A DNA stretch of 64,000 bases, from positions 47,224,126-47,288,125 of the forward strand of contig CM018046.1 of NCBI GenBank assembly GCA_008638375.1, given 5' to 3'. Each line of letters opens with the position of its first letter. Positions within the stretch are counted from its first letter, which is position 1. This document shows positions 34,960-46,599 of the stretch, in pieces. The notes beneath the pieces are model-generated. The model worked only from the letters and a program-made list of their open reading frames with translations. It made no database searches and was not told the origin of the DNA. Source of the DNA: Nyssa sinensis (taxonomy: Eukaryota > Streptophyta > Magnoliopsida > Cornales > Nyssaceae). Position numbers and translations under genes: made by a program.

Positions 34960-36812
34960 ATGAATTTGCTTAATGGAGAGGAAGCTAGTGAGCAACTTCA
35001 AGCTCAAGCTCATATATGGAATCAATCATTGAACTTCATAAACTCTGCATCACTCAAGTGTGCAATTGAACTTGGCATACCAGATATCATCCACAACCAT
35101 GGCCAACCCATGACCCTTTCTCAGCTGCTCGCCGCCCTCCCCATCAACCCAACTAAAGCTTGTTACATTTACCGCCTTATGCGCGTACTAGTTCATTCTG
35201 GTTTCTTTGTTCAACAAAAAGTCGAAGGAAATCATGAGCAAGAAGTTGAGTATTCGCTCACCCCTCCTTCCCGGCTTCTCTTAAAAGACAACCCCTTTAA
35301 CGCATCACCATGGTTGCTACTGTCGTTGCCTCCAATTTTGGCAAAATCATTGCACTCTGTGAGCACTTGGTTCCAAAATGATGATCCCACACCTTTTGTT
35401 ACCGCTTATGGGAAGACATTCTGGGATTACGCTGGCCATGAACCAATGCTAAATAATATCTTTAACGAGGCCATGGCTAGCGATGCCCGGTTGGTCACCC
35501 AGCTGTTGATGAAAGAGTGTAAAGGAGTATTTGAAGGGTTGAATTCATTGGTCGATGTTGGGGGCGGCACTGGAACTATGGCCAAAGGCATTGCTGAGGC
35601 CTTCCCACAGTTGAAGTGCACAGTGTTTGATCTCCCACATGTTGTTTCTAACTTGCAAGGGAGCAATAACTTGAACTTTCTTGGAGGAGACATGTTTGAC
35701 GCAATTCCTCACGCCGATGCAATTTTACTCAAGGTATATGTTGAGCAAGCTCTTTTATTTATTAGTTTCCTTGTCCCACCTCACTTTTTACCATTTTCTT
35801 TGTTAATTTATAATGAAAATTATATTTTATATTTAATTGAGTTTTATAAAAATTTTATTGACCATGGGTTAAACCAAATTTAAATGTGTTCTAGCTCATA
35901 GAGTGTAATGCACACCATGTGCAATATTTCGAGCCTATTTTTACATGTAAATTCATTAAAGATAAATTAATTTTTTGATTTATTTTATTTTTAAATGGTC
36001 TTATCAACCGTCTAGATTAAAGATAATCAAATAAGTGCGTTAAAAATGTGTTTCACTAAGTGGTGTCTTTTGTGTTTGATTGTGTTAAATTATAATTTAT
36101 GCGAATTGGTGTTTTCTTCAAAAGACACCCATTCGAAAGAATTGTAATTTAATACTATCAAACTTTATTTCTCATAATAGAAATTGTAATAAAAAAATTT
36201 CACAGAAAATCTTTTAACTTTGTTGATTGTAATTTTTGAAATGAAATCTTTGTTGTATCTTGAGGATGATTTTGTTATAACTCATTAGCAAATTCTATCA
36301 AAGTATCCTTAAATACACCTCAAAACTTACAGATTTTATATACAGTCCCAACCATATATATTTAGTGTAAAATTTTCAAATTATGGTTTGATTTACATGT
36401 TTGAACCAAGTTCCAACTCATGGACATAATTATTTGCTTTATTTCCATTTAAAACATGGGAACTATTTATGTGCTGATTTTGAATTGGACTGGAAATGAC
36501 AAGCAGTGGATATTGCACAACTGGAGTGATGAAAAAAGCGTGAAGATACTGAAACGATGCAGAGAGGCAATTCCAAGTAAGGAGAAGGGAGGAAAAGTGA
36601 TTATCATAGACATGGTGATGATGGAGAACAAAGAAGGGGATGATAAGTCGATTGAAACCCAACACTTCTTCGATATGACGATGATGGTTTTCTTCACCGG
36701 TAAAGAGAGAACTGAGAGAGAATGGAAGAAGCTCTTTTTGGAAGCAGGTTTCACTGACTATAAGATAACCCCCGTACTGGGTCTGAGATCTCTCATTGAG
36801 GTTTATCCTTAA
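34960..36812 (+). CDS. Plant class II (COMT-type) SAM-dependent O-methyltransferase, copy 1
   Basis: Two exons, 34960-35733 and 36507-36812, encode 359 aa. The donor is AAG|GTATAT and the acceptor AAGCAG|TGG. The N-terminal dimerisation domain (about 20-110) includes HIWNQSLNFINSASLKCAIE. The SAM site LVDVGGGTG is at 197-205, followed by FDLP (D224), GGDMF (D244) and K258. The catalytic motif is WILHNWSDE with the general base H262. E325 lies in GKERTE, and D293 stands where alfalfa COMT has Glu297, as is usual in this subgroup. The protein ends LRSLIEVYP. It probably methylates a phenolic hydroxyl (stilbene, orcinol, flavonoid or phenylpropanoid) in the cytosol. The substrate cannot be told from sequence. 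Asn263 replaces the Asp next to the catalytic His that copy 2 and most relatives have. Reading frame and splice sites are intact. The intron is 773 nt. Confidence 0.92.
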
Positions 36813-36866
36813 TAAGCTTTTACTAGTTTTAGTGCTTTAAGACATGTACGCAAAACTATATATATA

Positions 36867-37688
36867 TATGAATGCTAGGTATCTCAATTTATATTCCTTT
36901 GATATTTCAAAATAAAATATTGATATTGAAAATCACATCAATTGAGTTTGAAGCCAATCCCAACAAACTGCCAGCTTTATGGAACCCTCACCAACGCTAC
37001 AGGGGTCCCTTGAGAAGCCAATCCCAACCTCAGCCTCAAGAATCCTCTGTTGCCTTGCGCCTCTGTTGTTATTCTATATACACACTAGCAACTAGGGAGT
37101 TATTCCAATCTTCTGGAGTTGTGGGTGAGCTTGTTGAAGAAAAGAGTTATTCCAATCTTCTGGAGTGCTACTTGTTTTGATTGTGGTGTTTTCTGCGGTC
37201 ATGTTCTGCTTTCATACAAGCAGTGTTCTAGGTGTTTCTTCTCTTTTTATGCTTAGTTGGTACCTTACCAACTGTGATATGTAAGGCAGTTGAGGTTTTT
37301 TGTCTCTCTGTGGATGTGTTTCTGTAAGTTTTCAGAGGGGTGCTTGCTTTTGGTGGCTCCCTGTTGTATCCTTTTTTTTAATTATTAAAAAAATTTTCTT
37401 TTGCCGATCAAAAAAAAAAATTGAGTTTGAAAATTATTATATTTTGATTCATCACGCAGATGTATTTTGGTGATGGGTCTTGGACTTTGTAAATATATGC
37501 TGAATTAATATATATATATATATATATATATATGAATGCTAGGTATCTCAATTTGTATTCCTTTGATATGTCAAAATATAATATTGATATTGAAAATCAC
37601 ATCAATTGAGTTTGAAAATTATTATATTTTGATACATCAGGCAGATGTATTTGGTTGAAGGGTTTTGGACTTTGTAAATATAGGCTAA

Positions 37689-37727
<39 letters not shown>

Positions 37728-37895
37728 TGCTAAGTATCTCAATTTATATACGTTTGATATGTCAAAATATAATATTGATATTGAAAATCACATCAATTGA
37801 GTTTGCAAATTATTATATTCTGACACATCACACAGATCAGATGTATTTGGGTGATGGGTCTTGGACTTTGTAAATATATGCTGAATTACTTTACT
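36867..37895 (+). repeat. Three tandem copies of a ~190-bp unit downstream of OMT1
   Basis: Each copy starts after an (AT)n run with ATGAATGCTAGGTATCTCAA (or a close form), contains AATATTGATATTGAAAATCA and ends near GACTTTGTAAATATA. The copies begin at about 36869, 37532 and 37722. The first is split by the LINE insertion. Unit B has only one copy (from about 50169). Confidence 0.8.
36953..37419 (+). mobile_element. 5'-truncated LINE insertion with 12-bp target duplication, unit A only
   Basis: A segment of about 467 bp is absent from unit B. It is bounded by ATTGAGTTTGAA at 36941-36952 and again at 37420-37431, directly after a poly-A run. Its end (TGTTGTATCC, then TTTTCTTTTGCCGATCAAAA) is the typical 3' UTR and tail of plant L1-type LINEs. 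Coding sequence is absent, in line with strong 5' truncation. Confidence 0.85.
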
Positions 37896-37949
37896 AGTCA
37901 AGTTTAGAGGTGTCTTTATTTTGGAATCCCAAATAAAATGAGTTTTTAA

Positions 37950-39730
37950 TGTCTTATTCTCAAGATATTATGGCATTGGAAAATTTAAAAACAAAGATCT
38001 TATTCTTTTCATGAATCTTGAATCTTGTCTTGAATCTTTTTCTTTTCATGAATCATATAATTTTAAAAAGAGGGGTTAGAATTATTTTGTTTTTGAAAAT
38101 CTTGATTCTTGAAGAAGTATTTTTGAAGAGTTTGATGCAATCTTCCTTTTTTTGCTCCTCTAGGTTTTCTCTTCTTTTTTCTCTATGCAAGCCTTACACC
38201 AAAGAAGAGAGTGGACTCCTCTTTTACTTTCTCGCAAGAAAATAATATTTTGTTGTGTATTCAACTATCTCTTTTATATAACATATTTACAAAAGTTTGC
38301 AAAATTATGACAAAATGAGAAATTTGGGGTCCTATCAAATTAACTCCAATTAGTTAGTTAATTTTTAATTAATGACTAATTAATTTTAATTAATTTCACT
38401 AAATAATTAGAATTACACTCTAATTTGGTAAGATAGAAGGAAAAAAAAAAAAACTAAAATCACTAAACATATACAGTGAACCGCTTTATTTGGATATCAA
38501 TAATTAGGACTTGGACTTATACACCGTCAAATCAATTCCTATTTATTTTTATAACTTAATTCACAAATTATTAATTACTATTAAATAGTCAACATCTCAA
38601 TAAACAATTAATTGAAAAGACCGGATTCACATTTCAGTAAGTAATCAATTGAATTAATGCAATTGTGACATCCCTCTCTTTGATTGAGAAAGTGTAGATT
38701 ACATCTTAATAATATGTGTTTCCATAGTTTAAACAATGATTTCCCAAGATACCAAGGTATTGATCTAAGAAATTCACTCATTGGTAACTCAAATTAAGTC
38801 ACCACTATTAAAAACTTGAGTCCACTATTTTTTTAAGATTAAGAGTTTACTGCAAATAGTAAATATAAGAATCACATCAAAGATGACAATTTTATACGAC
38901 GAGTTTCTTATAGTGTCTAGTTCAATGTATTCCAAATACACCAATACAATAATCCAAAGTCCATTACTCTAGTGGTTGAGATAAATCACCTTATCACATA
39001 AAAGTCAAGTGTATTACAATCTTATAGACAAGATGTCCAGTTTCATCAATGACTGTGAGCAATTTTATAACTGCTTGATCATAAGTTCATATTTTCTGTA
39101 TAAATATTTTATTTATATACATAAACTATTTCTAATAATAATTTAATGACTAATCATCCCATGGTACAAAATAATAACACTCACATGTATGATAATATGA
39201 ATCTTAATAATAATAAATCAAATTTATGAAATAATAGTAAAATATCTTAGATATGAGAGCATATATTCTAACACATTCCCAAGTTCACATCCATATCTCA
39301 TTACACATGACACTCATCCTATCACATGAACTTGAAAATGATTAACAAGGTTACCCACATATGTAATCTTAGTGACTACAATGTCTCCACACAGAATAAT
39401 CTCATTAATTAGATGATACTTACGCTGTATGTGTCTCTTATCTTTATGGTTCATTGAATTAACTTATAGTCCCATTATTATCATAACAAATGACTATGAG
39501 TAACCGTGCCTATGCTACCATTCCTAATTCCAAAAGGAATTTATTGAGCTAGAATGCTTCTTTAGTTGCATCTAAAAAAATTGCATACTTTCCTTCAGCA
39601 GTTGAGTCAGTAATACATTATTGCTTGATACTTTCCCATCTAATAGCTCCACCACCAAAAGTAACCATATATCTTAAAGTTGATTTCCTAGAGTCATAAT
39701 CTAACATAAAGTTAGACTTTTATATATAAT
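37950..39730 (-). mobile_element. Truncated Copia element: 3' LTR plus RNase H end (unit A)
   Basis: On the minus strand the 3' LTR starts TGTTAGAATATATGC at 39273. It is preceded by the purine-rich GTGAACTTGGGAATG (39274-39288) and runs down to about 37.95-38.0 kb, with a TATATAAAAG promoter box near 38270. Upstream of the LTR (39289-39720) broken frames read DYDSRKSTLRYMVTFGGGAI, then STAEGKYA, FLLELGM and ICYDNNG, which is the Copia RNase H block. Everything 5' of this is missing. The same truncated element with the same ends is in unit B, so it predates the duplication. Confidence 0.75.
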
Positions 39731-40429
39731 ATTCAAAGTAATTCTACGAATTTTTTTTTAATATATATATATGTGTGTGTGTGTGTGTATTTAGTCCCTG
39801 AATTTTTTTTATTATTTGTTTTTACATGTAAGATTTGAAACAATTTTATGATTTTTTTTCTCCAATTTAATAAAAACAAATTTTGTTTATAATATTTCTA
39901 TATATATATATATATATATTTTCCTGGTTCTGTCTTTTTCCATATTCCATGATCAGGTCTTTCCTTTTATGTTTTGAAATCTCCATTATCAGTTAATCAC
40001 CCACTTGATGCAACGTGGAAGTTGCTGAACAGCAGCTAATTTTTGGTATTTGAATGTGAAATTGAAGGCCAATTGATTGGGGAATGGGTTAGGTTGATAA
40101 GGTGATGTTTTAAGGTTAAAATAGGGATGTTTTGGGTTGTGAACAGTCACTAAGATTACTAGTTTTAAAGAAGATCCTACCTAAAATTTCTTAGGAATCA
40201 ACCCTGAAGTTTGCATTACACATCAAACTATCCTTAATTCTCTAAAACACAACTCTTGGATTGAATGATAACTGTTGGGCTTTTCTTATTCTTACTAGAA
40301 CTGTGACTTAAAAATATGAAGCTTAACCTCTCGGTCCTGGACAATTAAGCCTATTTTAGACCTACTAAAGACCACAAATAACCCATTTTTGAAAAGTACA
40401 AATAAGACTATAGAACTCTTAGAGCAACT
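39731..40429. other. Duplicated intergenic DNA, no gene seen
   Basis: Contains (AT)n and (GT)n microsatellites near 39765-39790 and 39898-39920, then about 450 bp of moderate complexity without coding features. Unit B has a nearly identical counterpart at 52200-52880. Confidence 0.4.
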
Positions 40430-40700
40430 CCAACGTAGTTGAGAAGTCATCCACTTTAATTACTAATTTGACTTCAAATATTGCACTTTTCATCTTCTAA
40501 GAGAAGATCAATCCTTGTATTTATTTTGTATCCAGATATGTATAATAATCAAGTGGATAATATGGATCCCACGAGAGAGGGGAAGCAAAAGTTAGTTGAA
40601 AAAGAGAGATAGATTGAGAGAAGCAAGAGACAAAAAAGAGATAAAAATATATTAAAATATAAAATAGATACTCCATTTGAATACCACTGTTAGAGTGATG
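40430..40700. mobile_element. MITE-like element, unit A
   Basis: The left end AGAGCAACTCCAAC is the widespread terminus of plant Tourist/Stowaway-like MITEs. The right end in reverse complement reads ACATCACTCTAACAGT. It is about 270 bp, non-coding, and has a counterpart at 52880-53161. Confidence 0.5.
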
Positions 40701-40859
40701 TATAATGCTGAGAACTAAGTATATGCATAAACACTATAGTAATACCCAAATGAATTTTTTGGGTCTAAAAAATGATCCCTCTCTTGGAGGTACTCCTACT
40801 CACAAAGCACAATAAAATAAAAAAAAACAACTATCCATCAGCTTATTATTATTATTATT

Positions 40860-41230
40860 TTTAGTTAAACTTGGACCAATGTCTCCATCGCTTTACCTCT
40901 AATATCATCTATAACAATTGAATATAATTTCTTCAGAAACCTATCTTGCTACACTATATTATTTTTCAAAGAGAGAGGTACATTTGCCAACCAATCAACT
41001 ACAATATTGACTTTACGATAAATACGTGAAATAGTCACTTGTAAACCTTTATCCTCAATAATTAATATGAACACAAACTTTTAATATACTATAAATCCTC
41101 CATGAACAATCTTGTCTTCCGAGCAAAGTGTTAATTATAATCATAGAGTCACCTTGAATGTCAAAACATTTACCATCCTGACCATCAATTCTAAGTAAAT
41201 CTTCACGTATAGTTAATTTCAGGATATGTG
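40860..41230 (-). pseudogene. LINE/RNase H-like remnant, unit A
   Basis: On the minus strand the block DIQGDSMIIINTLL, then GRQDCSW and WLANV at the end, matches the C-terminal half of plant RVT_3/RNase H domains (E/Q-G-D-S near the second acidic site, D-W-L-A-N near the last). Interruptions are present. The unit B copy (53325-53670) is better preserved. Confidence 0.65.
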
Positions 41231-41503
41231 CTTACTAATGGTGGGGAATGTTGAAGTGTTTTCAAAATAAAGCTTAAAAGAAGTTTTAGAAGCTTAATTT
41301 TGTGTTGAAAATCAGAAGGAAGAAAAACTTTGATTAATATACTTTATGGCACTTACGGAAGGAGTTTTTGATCTTCGAGTGTCACATGCTAATTGACATA
41401 TTTCGTTCTTAAATTAAAACTCTATTTCACCAAATAGTCATATTTTTTTGGTGAAAAAGTGTGATGGAATGGATACTAAATGTTTGTAAAGAGTGACCAA
41501 CAA

Positions 41504-41539
<36 letters not shown>

Positions 41540-43999
41540 TCAAGTATGCAACAAAGAAAAAATACACAACTTTAAGATTGATCTTTTGATGCAAATATTC
41601 TTCTTATAAGTTTAGCAACTCTTCTCTGTTTTACCTTTTTGATTTCAAACAAACTCGGACAATTCTATTAGTCTGCATAAATAGAATTGCAGTCTCTTCT
41701 CTTATTCAATTCTTCATTGGGTATTTGAATTCTATCTTCGTTAGTGTAGATAGAATACATTTCGGTGAATCTCATTGTAACTTGAGTACATGTTTGCAGA
41801 ATTCTCAATTACAAATAATTTATAGAACTTGATGGGATCAAATACTATATTTAAGACAGCGTTCCGTACACGTCCTAAAATATGCATCATTATTTACAGT
41901 GCAGTTCTTGCAATTAACATCATCTTTTGCACCATTCCAATGTTTCTTAACAGTTATAAACTCGTTTATATTAAAAATGATTTTGTAATTTTATTTATTA
42001 AAATAGAACCCTTTAATTATTTGTAAAGTGCTAATGGACTCAGCCTTTCACTTGATCCATCACTATAAAGTTCTTGATCTTGTTTTCAAATTGTCTTTCC
42101 TATGAAACTTTATATGCAATTTTTTTGTGAAGTGGGAGTGTGGGACTCCTCTCCCTTTGGTGGCAGCCTTCACCAATCCATGGATTTTCCCAAACCCTAC
42201 TAATTTAGCTCCAATGTGTACTACAAACGCAGTCTCAGTAAATTTTATTGATGAAAAAAGAAAATCAAGAAAGTCACCAATGAAGAAAGTGAAGTGTCCT
42301 AGTATTCAAAAAAGAAGAAAGTTGATTTAATTGGAAATTATGTTATAAACTTGGTGTCCTGTATACATGATCATACTAAATAAAAGCTGTTACCACAGAG
42401 GGGAGAAAGAAGCTCCTCCTTGGCAGTGCACATGTGAGAGATCGATTCCCCAAGGAGTAGCTTTGATTTCTTTATAGAAAGTAGCCTTGACGAGACTTGA
42501 CCAATAAAAAAGTAGCCTTGATGAGTATGCGAGATATTTTTTTATGATTTGTTGTAATGTATTTTTTAATTATATTCTGTTATATATATATATATTATAT
42601 CTTATTAAAATAAATAAATCATATTATATATAATAATATATTATTAAAAAAACATATTATCATGTTACTATATCGTATCTATTTAAAATTTCTCCCTAAT
42701 GTAATTTGCCTTTGGACTTGCAACTTTGAATGGCATACAGTTCAGATATTTTAATATCTTCACAATTGATTGATCAATCAAAAGGCTCTACTAAGATTCA
42801 AGATTGATAATTCCATTTAACCCAATACAAAAACATAAAAAAAAAAAGTAAATACGTCAAATTTTTTGAATTCTATGTAATACGAAAATTATTTACTCAA
42901 TAAATTTTTTTTTTTAAATTTTAAATTGAAATATTATTAATAAAAATGAATAATAAAAATTTGTTGACATTATATTTAAAGAGTTAAAAAAGTATTAATT
43001 TGAATAAAAATTACTAAATTATATACTATAATACTAATTCAAATAAAAAATTAAATAAACAAATTTCGAATCACAACAATTCATCAAGAATTCAAAAGCC
43101 CACTTATTCTACATCACCATTTTCACAAAATCTTCATTATTTACAATCACAATTTAATATTTACAATTTTTTTCTTGAAAGAAGAACATATAGAAAATGA
43201 ACAATACCACTTAACCAAGGAAAAGGAGAAATAGAAAAAGTCTGAGAAAGGTGCCATAATCTGGCATCAAACAACTTGCTGACACTCACTTCTTTCATAC
43301 ATCCCAACATAAACCCACTATCCCATGCATGCCTTCCAACAGAAGAATTTTTTTATTTGTGGTTGGAAAATAATTAGATCATAATCATAAACCACACACC
43401 TACCTAATCAGTAATAAACTAAACTATCCACTCTCATACTTTTTCTGGATTCAAATCTCAGGTTCATGTGGGGTCCTTTCTCTGCCCCCCCACCATGTGA
43501 TCCTCAGTGAGCCCCAGCAAGAAGGGGGAACACATCATGTGAAATGTGCAGGTTTGAAGAATATATAGGGCATGCACCATGGCCTTTCACCAGCTCTCCA
43601 GTGAATTCTCCCAGTAACTAATGAAATTTCATTACATCACATAAAAGTGAATTGTAATTTATTATTTTATGGATTACATTTAATAAAAACATTTAAAAAT
43701 ATCATTTAATGGGTTCCATTTAATAAAAATATTTTTTTGAAAATAAAAATTTAATTGTCCAATTTGATTCCTTTCTTTTTCAAGAAACTAGAAATGTTTC
43801 TGCAATCAAAATATTTTGATAAGTCATCAAAACAAACTATTTTTTGGAAAATAGTTTAATAGATGAATCCCATCCAACAATTATATTTTCTATTTTTTTT
43901 TTCAAAAAAAATGTAAGATTTAATCAATCATTAGACCATACTGGAGAGAACTTTCACTAAAATGGAGCATTAATACATCCTTGCAGCTTAATTTCTCTT
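41231..43999. other. Duplicated intergenic DNA, no supported gene
   Basis: Matches 53670-56420. A 67-codon frame at 42127-42330 survives in both units, but all the differences seen between the copies change the amino acid, so it does not look conserved as protein. Microsatellites (AT)n(AC)n lie near 41503-41540. The stretch 42540-43080 is extremely AT-rich. Confidence 0.4.
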
Positions 44000-45906
44000 T
44001 CATTGAAGAAGCTGTTCCTCTTCTGTAGAAGCATTGGCATTGGAGGATGGTGGTGGTGTAGAATTTTCCATCTTTTTGAGATTTTGTTGGTAATATTCTT
44101 GCCTTAGCCTCTCTATTTCCCTTTTCAATGCTTCTTGATGAGCTGCATTCAGTTTTATGTAAACAAATTAACCATAATGTTAAGCCTCAAGACATGTAAT
44201 CAAGGTATTTGAATTGAATGAGATAAGAATTAATAATATATAAAAATAAGAATAAATTAAAGGAGGAAGAAGAGGAAAAATAAAAAGATTACACATAATT
44301 TGGCCAACCAGTGTCAAAGACAAAATTTACCGATATACCCTAAAATGACTTAGCCCATAAGATTAGGATGTGTGAACATCTTAAGTCACGAACAATCTCA
44401 GCTACAGATCTAGCAATTTTAGTTACCAAACTCAGAACACTTCAGGACTAACCACTTGAGCTCAAAATATAAAAACTTACAAGTCAGTATTCCTTTTAGA
44501 GTCCCAGAAAGAAACTACCATTTCAAGATAATCATAAATCTCGGGGATCTCTAGTCAAATCTTACCAAAACAACAAGTCTATCCCTATAAAAAGAGGCAA
44601 AGTACAACTAAAACCCCCCTAAGTTGAGCTTTCTTAAAAAATCACATTTTTGCTTCACTTACTAACTTGGTCGTCGGAGCCATTGTTACCGGAGTTACTT
44701 CGATGACTTCATTTTCTATTATTTTGCAGGAGGAGATGCACAGATTGACCAAGAAAGACCAACCCCAATTTTCACCCCAACATTTAAACACACACACACA
44801 CATAGTATGAAGGGCGATTGATCCTAAATCCTAATGGTACTATAGAAGTCATATTTATGGTTTGGCATGCCCAAAATAAATGAGCAAGTTTTGTATTAAT
44901 GTTTATTAATTAAGACTAGCTATAACTATCATTATACAACTAGTGTGACTCAAAGGTTTATTACGTATCAAGAATTTTAGCCATAGGTCTGTGATAATGA
45001 ATTTTAGATCAGCAATTTTTCTACTTGAGAAGGACTTAATTATACTCGATCAAGTGGCTGAAATCTGTGAAGTTGTCATTAGTTTGTTTCATCTATTAAA
45101 TAGGGTCCAGTCATCAGTGCATTAGTGGTCCTAATCCATGTTTAATTCTGATATGGTAAGAGTATTTTATTTTTATGGAACATAATTAAAGATTACTGGA
45201 AAACTATGATGATGCAAATCAACCAACCAACCAAAATATAAATAAAAAAAAAAAAAGGCTATGGTTTCATTGCATTTAAACTCACAGTGAATTCTATCCA
45301 TCATGTGAAAGTCATTATAAAGTAAACATGAAGCTCATAACTTGTTGATCGATCATAAAAACAAATAATAAAAGTAAATATTAATTTCACTCTAAATTAA
45401 TTAAGTAGGACTTTAGGAGCAACCTTCTCCTCTCGTCTAGAAATTATTCAGTAAGATGGTCGTCGCACTGCGTCATTATCTAATATGGTAACTTCCTCGC
45501 ACAATTTCTATCATTTTTCCAAAAATATAAAAAAAGTGATAGAGATTGTGAGAAAGAGTCGCTACCACGTTAGATAATAACACCTTATCTTGTGTGAGGG
45601 AGTCACCATACATATAATTATGAAAATATCATCTAACTAAAAAAACAAATCCCTCCTACCTAGTTTAGAGCCAATAAGTATTATCCTTATGATTGAATTT
45701 GTGTGAGAAAGAGACATCAAGAGACCCTTTTAATTGGTTGTTTCAGTTAGAGGCAAGTATTGGAGAATTAATCACTTACCATCTTTGAACACCTTATCTT
45801 GGGTGAGAGCTGCAATTCTTTGCTTAAGAGCATTATTATCAACGTTTAGAACCAAGCGGTGGTGGTCCAAAAATGCTACCCTTGGTGACAACACTGAAAC
45901 TTCAGC
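44000..45906 (-). pseudogene. Truncated bZIP gene, unit A (exons 3 and 4 only)
   Basis: Exon 3 at 45780-45906 (minus) encodes AEVSVLSPRVAFLDHHRLVL and, further on, ALKQRIAALTQDKVFKD. Exon 4 at 44000-44142 encodes AHQEALKREIERLRQVYYQQ and ends EEEQLLQ. Acceptors (AATGAAG, AATGCAG) and the exon 3 donor (GTAAGT) are intact. Exon 2 with the DNA-binding basic region and exon 1 are missing. Similarity to the complete gene stops at 46022, about 10 bp before the place where exon 2 would begin. Without a basic region and a start codon it cannot act as a bZIP factor, although it could still be transcribed from a cryptic promoter. Confidence 0.85.
44143..45779. other. Intron 3 of the truncated bZIP gene (unit A)
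   Basis: Matches intron 3 of the complete gene (56564-58191). It contains a plain poly-(AC) tract and AT-rich DNA and no separate gene. Confidence 0.6.
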
Positions 45907-46022
45907 CTTCATTAAACCATATATAACAACAAAATATCAATGAGTTTAAACTTTAAACTGTGCATTAACGATAGTTAAATAAACGTTTAATATAAAAAAT
46001 CTAATGATTTATACGTTAATTA

Positions 46023-46118
46023 AGAAAATGATCAAATCCATGCCTGATTTAAATGATCAAATCCATGCCTGATCAATGACCTGATTTACCTAAAAACTTC
46101 TCCCTCATCAGGTTTTGA
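46023..46118. other. Filler DNA at the junction of units A and B
   Basis: About 96 bp match neither unit end. Within it AATGATCAAATCCATGCCTG occurs twice in tandem (from about 46027 and 46050), followed by partial CTGAT repeats. Short templated repeats at a junction are typical of end-joining with template switching. Confidence 0.7.
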
Positions 46119-46527
46119 TAATATAAACATTGCTTTGATGTTTTTTTTTTTTTGTCATGTTAACGAACAGCCCACCCATCAATTGAAAAGACCATGCTTT
46201 GATCTGACTAGCATTATTAAAACTCTTATTCATGCAAATCGGAGACATATCACGTCGGTATAGTTGAAACTATTAATTCAGAATTCATCATTTGCTTCAA
46301 TATGTATAACCACTTACAAAACGGTAGAGCCACATATTCATATGAAGAATAATCCAAAAACATAACTAGTGTACAACAAAAGATCACGCAATTTTCTATC
46401 TTGTATTTCATGAAACGATAACTTGTTATAGTTTGGTTCCCTTTTTTTAATTACGAATATGAACAATATCTCTCTTCTCCCTTCAAATATGATATGAATA
46501 CTATGCAATTGTAGAAAAAAAAACAAA

Positions 46528-46599
46528 ACTCTTTATTGAATTTGAAGCGATGACTTACGTTTTACTGTGACATTATTCTAGCATTGAGTTAAAAGAGAC
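46528..46599 (-). pseudogene. Plastid-type trnT-like tRNA pseudogene (unit B)
   Basis: Counterpart of 32239-32309. Base changes hit the D-arm, anticodon arm and T-arm (for example TTTGAAGCGATGACTTACG on plus instead of TTTGAACCGATGACTTACG), so it is further decayed than the unit A copy. Confidence 0.65.

Larger units (their letters stand above)
31865..46022 (+). repeat. Segmental tandem duplication, unit A
   Basis: A block of about 14.2 kb matches unit B (46119-58436) in order and orientation. Shared parts are the trnT-like pseudogene, OMT gene, Copia 3' fragment, MITE, LINE RNase H remnant, and bZIP exons 4 and 3. Unit A is longer because of a LINE insertion, extra 190-bp repeats, a 1-kb bZIP fragment upstream of OMT1, and unique DNA at 32.4-33.4 kb. 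The left limit is where similarity to 46119 starts. The right limit is where bZIP intron 2 similarity to 58436 stops. Confidence 0.9.

Noticed and set aside
35734..35883. Read-through of OMT exon 1 past AILLK
   Set aside because: A GTATATG donor follows directly and the continuation is AT-rich intron.
36456..36506. ATG-started extension of OMT exon 2 into the intron (and the same at 49705)
   Set aside because: It is intron sequence read through. The family motif AILLK-WILH joins exactly at the GT..AG splice sites.
42127..42330. 67-codon frame conserved in both duplication units (also 54545-54748)
   Set aside because: The differences I see between the copies all change the amino acid, no domain is recognisable, and conservation is explained by the recent duplication.
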